Source of the DNA: Paenibacillus cymbidii
GTDB taxonomy: Bacteria; Bacillota; Bacilli; Paenibacillales; NBRC-103111
Length of the DNA: 64,000 bases
Reading direction: 5' to 3'
NCBI RefSeq assembly: GCF_004764705.1
Contig: NZ_SHLX01000023.1
Coordinates: forward strand, 91,068-155,067
Of this stretch, positions 24,065-30,645 are shown in pieces. The translations under genes were made by a program, and so were the position numbers. Below the pieces are notes generated by a model. That model was not told where the DNA came from, did no database searches, and worked only from the letters and a program-made list of their open reading frames with translations. Each line of letters begins with the position of its first letter. Position 1 is the first letter of the stretch.

Positions 24065-25774
24065 ATGGCTCGATCCAGGAAGCGGATGCCCGGCCAAACG
24101 GCGCAAGCGCCCGCGGGAAAGGCGACCGCCGGAGATGAGCGCCGGCGATCGGCGGCGCCGCTGCTGAAGGGGGCCGCCGTGCTCGGGGCGGCGGCGATCG
24201 TTTCGAAGCTGCTTGGCACGCTGCAGAAAATTCCGCTGCAGAACATGGCCGGCGACAAGGTGTTCGGTATTTATAATGCGGTTTATCCGCTTTATATTTT
24301 GATTCTTACATTGGCGTCGGCCGGGGTGCCGATCGCCGTATCGAAGTTCGTGTCCGAGCGGGCGGCGCTTGGCCGCTACGACGAAGCGAAGCGGGTATTC
24401 GGCATCGCGGCGCTGACGTTGTTCGTTTCGGGCGCCGTCTTCTGCGCGGCGCTCTATCTGAGCGCGGACGGGCTGGCCGCGGCGATGGGCGTGCGCGAAG
24501 CGGGGGCCGCCATTCGCAGCGTGTCGTTCGCGCTGCTGGTCGTGCCGGTAATGGCCGCGCTGCGCGGGTATTTCCAGGGGCTCGGCGATATGGTGCCGAC
24601 GGCGGTGTCGCAGGTAGCCGAGCAGGCGGTGCGCGTGGCGACGATGATTGCGCTTCTGCTCGTCTACCTGCACATCGGAGCGGCCGACGGCCGCATTGCC
24701 GCCGGCGCAACGTTCGGATCGGTCGCCGGCGCCGCTTCTGGGCTTGCGGTGCTGCTGCCTTACTGGGCCCGCCGCGGCCGCGAGTCGGAGCACGCCGGCA
24801 TCAGTAAGCCGGAGGCCGGAGCCCGCGAACCGGCCGGCCGCATTCTCCGGCAGTTCGTGCTGTACGCGCTGCCGATCTGCCTCGGCACGATCGTCATGCC
24901 GATGGTAGCCCTCGTCGATACGTTTACGATCCCGCGTTCGCTCGGCGCAAGCGGCATGAGCGAGCATGACGCGGTGTACGCCTTTGGCGTTTACAACCGC
25001 GGGCTGCCGCTCGTGCAGCTTGTCTCGCTCGTCGCGACGTCGATGTCGGCGGCGCTGGTGCCGGCCATCGCGGAGGCGGCGCTGCACGGGCGGCGCGAGC
25101 TGATTCGCGTGCGCACCGAGCTCGCGGTGCGCTTCACCTGGCTCATCGGGCTTGCCGCTTCGTTCGGGTTGGCTGTCGCCGCGAAGCCGCTGAACGTCAT
25201 GTTCTTCGCTTCCGCCGAAGGTACGTTCACCATGGCGACGCTGGCGTTCACCGCCCTGTTCAGCGCGGTGAACGTCGTCTCCGGCAGCGTACTGCAGGGC
25301 ACCGGCGCCGTGGCCGTTCCGGCGCGCAACCTGCTGATCGCGGCGGCGCTCAAGCTCGCCGGCAACCTGGTGCTGGTGCCGCTCTGGGGCATCCAGGGCG
25401 CGGCCGTATCGGCCGTCGTCGCTTTCGCCGCGGCCAGCGCGCTGAACGTCGCCGCGCTGCGCCGGGCGACGGGCGCGCGCTTCGCGGTCGGGCGCGACGC
25501 GCTGCGCCCGCTGCTCGCCTGCGGCGCCCTGTGCGGCGCCGTGGCGCTCGTGCTGTACGGCGGCGCGCCGCTGCTCGCCGCCGTGGCGCCCGCGCTGGCG
25601 CCGCGCCTGCAGAGCACGCTGCTCGCGCTGGTCGGCGTCGCCGTCGGCGCCGCCGTTTATGCCGCCGCGCTGTTCCGCGCCGGCGCCGTGACGCGCCGCG
25701 AGCTGGAGGCGGCGCCCGGCTTCGGCGCACGAGCGTTGCCGTGGCTCGTGCGGCTGCGGCTTTTGCGGCCGTAA
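24065..25774 (+). CDS. SpoVB/YabM-family polysaccharide flippase
   Basis: A 569-residue MOP-superfamily membrane protein with about 14 predicted membrane segments. Typical family blocks are LGTLQKIPLQNMAGDKVFGIYN, YPLYILILTLASAGVP, RGYFQGLGDMVPTAVSQVAEQ and NVVSGSVLQGTG. Members flip lipid-linked sugars for peptidoglycan or spore cortex. It takes the place of B. subtilis yabM (532 residues). Start at ATG 24065 after AGAGGAAAG; a weak TATAAT is at 24024. The N-terminal 30 residues are basic and cytoplasmic. Confidence 0.88.
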   Translation: MARSRKRMPGQTAQAPAGKATAGDERRRSAAPLLKGAAVLGAAAIVSKLLGTLQKIPLQNMAGDKVFGIYNAVYPLYILILTLASAGVPIAVSKFVSERAALGRYDEAKRVFGIAALTLFVSGAVFCAALYLSADGLAAAMGVREAGAAIRSVSFALLVVPVMAALRGYFQGLGDMVPTAVSQVAEQAVRVATMIALLLVYLHIGAADGRIAAGATFGSVAGAASGLAVLLPYWARRGRESEHAGISKPEAGAREPAGRILRQFVLYALPICLGTIVMPMVALVDTFTIPRSLGASGMSEHDAVYAFGVYNRGLPLVQLVSLVATSMSAALVPAIAEAALHGRRELIRVRTELAVRFTWLIGLAASFGLAVAAKPLNVMFFASAEGTFTMATLAFTALFSAVNVVSGSVLQGTGAVAVPARNLLIAAALKLAGNLVLVPLWGIQGAAVSAVVAFAAASALNVAALRRATGARFAVGRDALRPLLACGALCGAVALVLYGGAPLLAAVAPALAPRLQSTLLALVGVAVGAAVYAAALFRAGAVTRRELEAAPGFGARALPWLVRLRLLRP

Positions 25775-25835
25775 CGGCCGCGCAAGATCATCATTCGCAT
25801 ATAATGAGCGAACTACCTCATAAAGGAGCAAAAAT

Positions 25836-27326
25836 ATGCCGCAGCTATTGATCGTAGGTCTCGGTTCGGGAGACGAATCGCAGATGACCCTCGGCGTCTG
25901 GAACGCCTTGCGCCAAGCGTCGCGCCTCGTACTGCGCACGGAGAAGCACCCCGTCGCCCTCTTTCTGCGCGAGCAGGGGCTCGTTTTCGAGACATTCGAC
26001 GCGGTGTACGAACGGTCGGACGATTTTGCCGCCGTGTACGAAACGATAACGGAGCAACTGATCGCCATGGCGAAAGAAGCCGACGACTACGTCGTGTATG
26101 CGCTGCCCGGCCATCCGATGGTTGCCGAGCGCACGACCCAGCTGCTGCTCGAGCGCTGCGAGCAGGAAGGGGTGGCGCTGCAGATCATGGGCGGCGAAAG
26201 CTTCCTCGACCAGGCGTTCCTGCGCTTCGGCTTCGATCCGATCGAAGGCTTCCAGTTGCTTGACGCCTCATCGCTTGGCAGCGGCCACGGCATCAACCCG
26301 CGGCTGCACACGATAATCGGACAAGTGTACGACACGTTCACCGCATCCGACGTCAAGCTCAGCTTGATGGCGGTGTTCCCGGACGAAACGGAAGTGGTCG
26401 TCGGCCATGCGCTTGGCGTGGCGGGAGAGGAACGGATCGAAGTGGTGCCGCTGTTCGAACTCGACCGACTGGACGGCTACGGCAACCTGTCGCTCATCTG
26501 GGTGCCGCGCAGCGACGAGGACGAAGTGCGCAATCGCACGTTCGAGCGGCTGCACGAAATCGTCGATATTTTGCGCAGCCCCGAAGGCTGTCCTTGGGAC
26601 CGCGAGCAGACGCATGCGTCGCTGCGGCAGCATCTGATCGAAGAAACGTACGAAGTGCTGGAAACGATTGACGACGACGATCCGGACGCGATGTGCGAGG
26701 AACTGGGCGACCTGCTGCTGCAGGTGATGCTGCACGCGCAGATCGAGGCGGAAGCGGGGATGTTCGACGTGTACGACGTCGTCGAAACGTTGAACGAGAA
26801 GCTGCTGCGCCGCCATCCGCACGTATTCGGAGAAACCGCCGCCAACAATGCGGAGGAGGCGCTGGCGAACTGGCAGCAGATCAAGCGGGAAGAGAAGCGG
26901 GACAAGGGCATCGACCCGGACCGTACCTCGGCGCTGGACGGCGTGCCGCGCGATTTGCCCGGTTTGCTGAAGGCGCTCAAGCTGCAGAAGAAGGCGGCCA
27001 AAGTAGGCTTCGACTGGGTGCGGATCGAGGACGTGTTCGCGAAGATCGAAGAGGAGATCGGCGAGCTGCGGGCGACGATCGGGCAGCAATCGGCTCAGGC
27101 TGAGCGCGAGGATGAGCTGGGCGACGTGCTGTTCGCCGTCGTCAATGCGGCCCGCTGGCTCGGCGTCGATCCCGATGCGGCGCTTGCCCGCACGAACCGC
27201 AAATTCGTGCAGCGATTCGGCTACATCGAAGAGCGGCTGCAAGCGGTAGGGCGGACGCCGGAGCAGAGCGATTTGCCGGAGATGGAGCGTTACTGGCAGG
27301 AAGCCAAGGAAACGCGGCGCTCTTAG
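25836..27326 (+). CDS. yabN: YabN: tetrapyrrole methylase-like / MazG NTP pyrophosphatase fusion
   Basis: A 496-residue two-domain protein. The N-terminal half (1-225) is a tetrapyrrole methylase fold (LLIVGLGSGDE, YALPGHPMVAERT); the C-terminal half holds two MazG segments (EETYEVLETID with EELGDLL, about 270-290, and EEEIGELRATIG with EDELGDVLF, about 408-435). MazG hydrolyses nucleoside triphosphates and cleans the pool. CPWDREQTHASLR is the MazG lead motif. Start follows AAAGGAG. Confidence 0.95.
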   Translation: MPQLLIVGLGSGDESQMTLGVWNALRQASRLVLRTEKHPVALFLREQGLVFETFDAVYERSDDFAAVYETITEQLIAMAKEADDYVVYALPGHPMVAERTTQLLLERCEQEGVALQIMGGESFLDQAFLRFGFDPIEGFQLLDASSLGSGHGINPRLHTIIGQVYDTFTASDVKLSLMAVFPDETEVVVGHALGVAGEERIEVVPLFELDRLDGYGNLSLIWVPRSDEDEVRNRTFERLHEIVDILRSPEGCPWDREQTHASLRQHLIEETYEVLETIDDDDPDAMCEELGDLLLQVMLHAQIEAEAGMFDVYDVVETLNEKLLRRHPHVFGETAANNAEEALANWQQIKREEKRDKGIDPDRTSALDGVPRDLPGLLKALKLQKKAAKVGFDWVRIEDVFAKIEEEIGELRATIGQQSAQAEREDELGDVLFAVVNAARWLGVDPDAALARTNRKFVQRFGYIEERLQAVGRTPEQSDLPEMERYWQEAKETRRS

Positions 27327-27462
27327 GCACGCATTCGGCCGGCCGGCGCCCTTCCGCAAAAATATTGTTTCCAGCGACACCGCCAGGTAGCAGGATTTTC
27401 CTGCCCGGCAAAGAATATTTAATGAGGTACGTCTATTCAACTATTATGGAGGTATTCAGTCG

Positions 27463-27741
27463 ATGAACAAAACGGATTTGGTGAACAGCATCGCAGCCAA
27501 AAGCGGTTTAACCAAGAAGGACGTGGAAACGGTCCTTAATAGCTTCCTTGGGGAAGTCACGGAAGCCTTGTCTTCCGGCGATAAAGTGCAATTGATCGGC
27601 TTCGGCACGTTCGAAACGCGCAAGCGTTCGGGACGCACCGGCCGCAACCCGCAAAACGGCAGCTCGATCTCGATTCCGGAATCGAACGTGCCGGCATTCA
27701 AAGCGGGCAACAAGCTGAAAGAAGCCGTAGCTTCGAAGTAA
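27463..27741 (+). CDS. hup: DNA-binding protein HU
   Basis: A 92-residue HU with MNKTDLVNSIAAKSGLTKKD, GFGTFETRKRSGRTGRNPQ (the DNA-intercalating beta arm) and VPAFKAGNKLKEAV. It is a nucleoid architectural protein. Start follows ATGGAGG. It is inserted between mazG and rqcP; in B. subtilis hupA lies elsewhere. Its stop overlaps the rqcP start by one base (TAATG), so rqcP translation is probably coupled to this abundant protein. Confidence 0.97.
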   Translation: MNKTDLVNSIAAKSGLTKKDVETVLNSFLGEVTEALSSGDKVQLIGFGTFETRKRSGRTGRNPQNGSSISIPESNVPAFKAGNKLKEAVASK

Positions 27742-27995
27742 TGCGCGTCGATAAATTTCTCAAGGTTTCCCGGCTGATCAAGCGCCGCACCGTCGCCAAG
27801 GACGTTTCCGATCAAGGACGGGTATGGATCAACGGCAGGGAAGCCAAGGCAAGCAGCGCCGTCAAGGTCGGCGACGAATTGACGATCCAGTTCGGGCAGA
27901 AGGCGGTCACCGTCCGGATCGAACGGATCGTTGAATCTACCCGCAAGGAAGAGGCAGCGATGATGTACACGCTCGTGCGCGAGGAGTCGCTGTGA
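27741..27995 (+). CDS. rqcP: RqcP (YabO) ribosome quality control S4 protein
   Basis: An 84-residue protein that is almost entirely one S4 RNA-binding domain (RVDKFLKVSRLIKRRTVAK, GRVWINGREAKASS, VKVGDELTIQFG). RqcP works with RqcH to add alanine tails to stalled chains on 50S subunits. No Shine-Dalgarno of its own is seen; the TAATG junction suggests re-initiation after HU. Confidence 0.95.
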   Translation: MRVDKFLKVSRLIKRRTVAKDVSDQGRVWINGREAKASSAVKVGDELTIQFGQKAVTVRIERIVESTRKEEAAMMYTLVREESL

Positions 27996-28020
27996 CCGCA
28001 TCGTTTTTTATTACGCAATC

Positions 28021-28060
28021 AAGCCGTTCCGGCGTCAAGGCAGACGCGGAGCGGCTTATT
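28021..28060 (+). terminator. Terminator after rqcP
   Basis: AAGCCGTTCCGGCGTC (28021-28036) pairs with GACGCGGAGCGGCTT (28043-28057) with one bulge and one mismatch, followed by ATTTATTT. Confidence 0.8.
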
Positions 28061-28219
28061 TATTTCTCCGGGCACCCCGCGAGGCTCAGTTTGTGGGGTT
28101 CTTTGGCTTCTTTGCCGCGCCAATTCGTTTGTTCTAAACCCGATCTCCGGCCCATAAGCTAGTCGTAAGATGGTGAAGAGGCCGTTTTCCGCAGGGGAAA
28201 CGTTTGGGAGGGACATGCC

Positions 28220-28504
28220 ATGGTCATGGAGACGGGGAAGATCAAGCGGCAGGAAGTGAAAATGCTGAACCGCAAGCTGCTGGAGCTATCCGGCGTCCTG
28301 AATGTGGAAAGCTTCGACAGCGAGGAGTTTCTGCTGGAGACCGAATGCGGTTATTTGACGATCAAGGGGCAGAACCTGCATATCAAAAATTTGAATCTCG
28401 AACAAGGCATGGTCGCGATCGAAGGCTATTTTAACGAATTGGCTTATGTCGATTCGGTTTCCCAGGGAAAATCCAAAGGGTTGCTCGGGAAGCTGTTCAA
28501 GTGA
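28220..28504 (+). CDS. yabP: YabP sporulation protein
   Basis: A 94-residue YabP (100 in B. subtilis), a mother-cell protein of the sigma-E regulon required for normal sporulation. ILNVESFDSEEFLLET-like core reads GVLNVESFDSEEFLLETECG, followed by LTIKGQNLHIKNLNLEQG and GYFNELAYVD. ATG 28220 follows GGGAGGG. GTGA at the end overlaps yabQ. No clear sigma-E promoter is seen upstream. Confidence 0.93.
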   Translation: MVMETGKIKRQEVKMLNRKLLELSGVLNVESFDSEEFLLETECGYLTIKGQNLHIKNLNLEQGMVAIEGYFNELAYVDSVSQGKSKGLLGKLFK

Positions 28505-29082
28505 CGCTGCCGGTCCAGTTTCTATCGCTTGGCATGATGCTCGGGTGCGGCAGCGCGCTGGGAATCGTCTTCGACATCTACCGTGTGCTGACTGGGCAGC
28601 TGCGGATAGCGCGATGGCTGATCCCGTTCTTCGATCTCGTTTACTGGACGGCCGGCACGATTGGTGTGTTCGTCGCTTTGGAATACAGCAATTTTGGACA
28701 GGTTCGTATTTTTGTCTTTCTCGGCCTGGCGATCGGCGTTTGTTTTCACTTTGCGTTTCTCAGCGGCCCGACGGTCAAACTGGTGCTGCTGGCCATACGC
28801 CTCGTGCGCGCGGCGTTCCGGTTGCTGCTGCGCATCCTCGACGTGCTGATCGTCACGCCAATCCTGTTTGTGTACAAATTATTTACGATTTTTATCGGTT
28901 TTTTGGCGGCGGTAGCTATTTTCCTGGGCAAAATCGTGATACAATTGACATATCCATTGTGGCGTCTGGTTATTTTTGCGGCACAATTTTTTTGGCGACG
29001 GGTGAAATGGCTGTCCATTTTGGTACAAGCCGTGAAGAAGGGGCTTGATGCGATTCGCCGGCTGTTTCACCGGCAATCCTAG
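28501..29082 (+). CDS. yabQ: YabQ sporulation membrane protein
   Basis: A 193-residue membrane protein. FLSLGMMLGCGSALGIVFDIYRV at the N-terminus and four to five hydrophobic segments to about residue 165, then a basic tail (KKGLDAIRRLFHRQS). YabQ localises to the outer forespore membrane and is needed for cortex formation. GTG 28501 lies in a GTGA overlap with yabP, so the pair is coupled. Confidence 0.92.
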   Translation: MTLPVQFLSLGMMLGCGSALGIVFDIYRVLTGQLRIARWLIPFFDLVYWTAGTIGVFVALEYSNFGQVRIFVFLGLAIGVCFHFAFLSGPTVKLVLLAIRLVRAAFRLLLRILDVLIVTPILFVYKLFTIFIGFLAAVAIFLGKIVIQLTYPLWRLVIFAAQFFWRRVKWLSILVQAVKKGLDAIRRLFHRQS

Positions 29083-29207
29083 TGGGTATACAATCTCTTG
29101 TAGCGCCGCGGTTTTGTCCGCGAGCGGTTGCCATACATAACCAAGCGTTCGCGTTCATGATGCAAGGCCGGTCATGCGCGCAGTACGTGTGGGAGGAATT
29201 TTCGCAA

Positions 29208-29531
29208 ATGCCTGAACAAAACAAGAGGGGGCAATCGTCCTCGCGCAACCGAAGCGCCAGGAAGCGGCTCCGGATCGTCCCGCTCGTGTTTCTCGGGCTG
29301 CTGTTCTGGGCCATTCCGAATGCATGGGCGCAGATGGGAAAGTTCGACGAGAAGTCGGCAAGAATCGGCGAATTGAATACGAAGCTGGCCGAAACGAAAA
29401 AAATCAATGAAGAAATGAAGCGCGAAGTAGCAAGATTGAACGACCCTGAATATAGAGAAGAGAAGATGCGCAAGCAGGGGTACGCCAAGACGGGCGAAAC
29501 GGTGTTTGACATTCCGAACGCAGGCAAATAG
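29208..29531 (+). CDS. divIC: Septum formation initiator DivIC
   Basis: A 107-residue bitopic membrane protein: basic N-terminus, one membrane segment (LRIVPLVFLGLLFWAIPNAWA, about 22-41), then a coiled coil (SARIGELNTKLAETKKINEE) and LNDPEYREEKMRKQGYAKTGE, the DivIC/FtsB hallmark. It partners FtsL and DivIB in the divisome. ATG 29208 follows GGGAGG; longer in-frame starts lack a site and homology. Confidence 0.93.
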   Translation: MPEQNKRGQSSSRNRSARKRLRIVPLVFLGLLFWAIPNAWAQMGKFDEKSARIGELNTKLAETKKINEEMKREVARLNDPEYREEKMRKQGYAKTGETVFDIPNAGK

Positions 29532-29538
29532 CGGGTTG

Positions 29539-29568
29539 TTGACCGCTACATATGCATCAGTATATAAT
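29539..29568 (+). promoter_or_regulatory. yabR promoter
   Basis: TTGACC (29539-29544), 18 bp, TATAAT (29563-29568), 52 bp before the yabR start. Confidence 0.8.
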
Positions 29569-29619
29569 CGTCGTAGCTGCAGTCCGGGGCGAAAAATTAA
29601 GGGAGGAACAATTTACTTT

Positions 29620-30114
29620 ATGGCAATTGAAGTGGGCAGCAAGCTGGAAGGCAAAGTGACGGGAATTACTCACTTCGGAGCGTTCGTGGAGCTACCGGAA
29701 GGCGGAACCGGTCTTGTTCACATCTCGGAGATCGCCGACAACTATGTCAAAGACGTCAACGATCATTTGAAGCTGAATGATATGGTGACGGTCAAGGTGA
29801 TCAATGTGGACAAAGACGGCAAGATCGGCTTGTCGATCAAGCAAGCGGTCGACCGTCCTGCCGATGCGGCGCCGCGTCCTCCGAGACCTGAACGTCATGG
29901 CGGCCCTTATTCCGGCGAGCGTCGCGAAGGCGGAGGAGGCGGGTTTGGCGGCGGCGGTGGTGGCCGTGGCGGCAGACCGTTCCGCGCGCCGGCTGGCAGA
30001 CCGTCCTTCGAGGACAAGATGTCGCGCTTCTTGAAGGACAGCGAAGAGCGCATTTCCTCCCTTAAGAAGAACACCGAAGGCAAGCGCGGCGGCCGCGGGG
30101 CCAGACGCGATTGA
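29620..30114 (+). CDS. yabR: YabR S1-domain RNA-binding protein
   Basis: A 164-residue protein. Residues 1-75 are an S1 domain (GSKLEGKVTGITHFGAFVEL, GLVHISEIADNYVKDV, GKIGLSIKQA). A Pro/Arg linker and a glycine-arginine run (about 105-120) follow, then a charged C-terminus (FEDKMSRFLKDSEERISSLKK) typical of YabR/GSP13 proteins. The RG-rich segment suggests added RNA contacts. Start follows GGGAGG; a strong promoter and terminator make it monocistronic. Confidence 0.93.
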   Translation: MAIEVGSKLEGKVTGITHFGAFVELPEGGTGLVHISEIADNYVKDVNDHLKLNDMVTVKVINVDKDGKIGLSIKQAVDRPADAAPRPPRPERHGGPYSGERREGGGGGFGGGGGGRGGRPFRAPAGRPSFEDKMSRFLKDSEERISSLKKNTEGKRGGRGARRD

Positions 30115-30123
30115 AGCATATGA

Positions 30124-30158
30124 ACCGTACCGGCAGATGATTGCCGGTACGGTTTTTT
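30124..30158 (+). terminator. yabR terminator
   Basis: AACCGTACCGGCA/TGCCGGTACGGTT, a perfect 13-bp stem (30123-30135, 30142-30154), followed by seven T. Confidence 0.95.
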
Positions 30159-30357
30159 TGGCATGTAAAGAGTTATACGTTCCCGGGGGAGCGGGAAGCG
30201 GAGGCGTGCGTCCGGGAGGCAGGAGCCGAGCGGCGACAAGCGTTACGACACCGGCTATCGAGCCATGAAAAAAAGCCTCGCTCCAAAAACATCCCAAGAG
30301 CGGCTGTCTCTGATTCGCTGACGGGTGCCCGCTTCTCCACGCATGCGGACGTGCCGC

Positions 30358-30387
30358 TTGACAGCCGCTTTTGCGCTGGTATATACT
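30358..30387 (+). promoter_or_regulatory. tRNA-Met promoter
   Basis: TTGACA (30358-30363), 18 bp, TATACT (30382-30387), placing the start about 6 bp before the tRNA. The -35 is part of a 10-bp inverted repeat AGCGGCTGTC (30299-30308) / GACAGCCGCT (30360-30369). Confidence 0.85.
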
Positions 30388-30399
30388 CTTGCTTGTTAT

Positions 30400-30473
30400 G
30401 GCGGCGTAGCTCAGCTGGCTAGAGCGTTCGGTTCATACCCGAAAGGTCGGGGGTTCGACCCCCTCCGCCGCTA
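30400..30473 (+). tRNA. tRNA-Met (CAT), elongator type
   Basis: A full cloverleaf: acceptor GGCGGCG/CGCCGCT with a G-U first pair, D arm GCTC...GAGC, anticodon stem TTCGG/CCGAA with loop TTCATAC (anticodon CAT), and T arm GGGGG-TTCGACC-CCCTC, discriminator A. The body matches the elongator tRNA-Met of Bacillus rather than the initiator, which lacks the G1-U72 pair. CCA is not encoded. A tRNA also precedes spoIIE in B. subtilis. Confidence 0.97.
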
Positions 30474-30490
30474 TTCATGTTTTATACGGA

Positions 30491-30535
30491 GAACGGCTTG
30501 TACCCGGACCGTCGGGTGCAGCCGTTCTTTTTTCT
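30491..30535 (+). terminator. tRNA-Met terminator
   Basis: GAACGGCT (30491-30498) pairs with AGCCGTTC (30520-30527); an inner TACCCG/CGGGTG stem strengthens it; followed by TTTTTTC. Confidence 0.9.
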
Positions 30536-30543
30536 TCGGTTAT

Positions 30544-30609
30544 TGTCGAAAAATTTAAGCAAATCTATCACGCATTCTGACAAACTTCCTGGCGAATCCC
30601 TTTTATAAT
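30544..30609 (+). promoter_or_regulatory. spoIIE promoter: Spo0A-activated, 21-bp spacing
   Basis: A -10 TATAAT (30604-30609) and a -35-like CTGACA (30577-30582) are 21 bp apart, the same abnormal spacing known for B. subtilis spoIIE and spoIIG. 0A boxes: TGTCGAA (30544-30550), TGACAAA (30578-30584) and TGGCGAA (30590-30596). Spo0A~P would bind over the -35 and allow sigma-A to initiate. Confidence 0.85.
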
Positions 30610-30645
30610 AGGGCACACACTTCGGTTAGGTGGTGTCCAAAGCAA

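Noticed and set aside
28140..28205. Sigma-E promoter for yabP
   Set aside because: CATAAGCT resembles a -10 but no -35 is present at the right distance.
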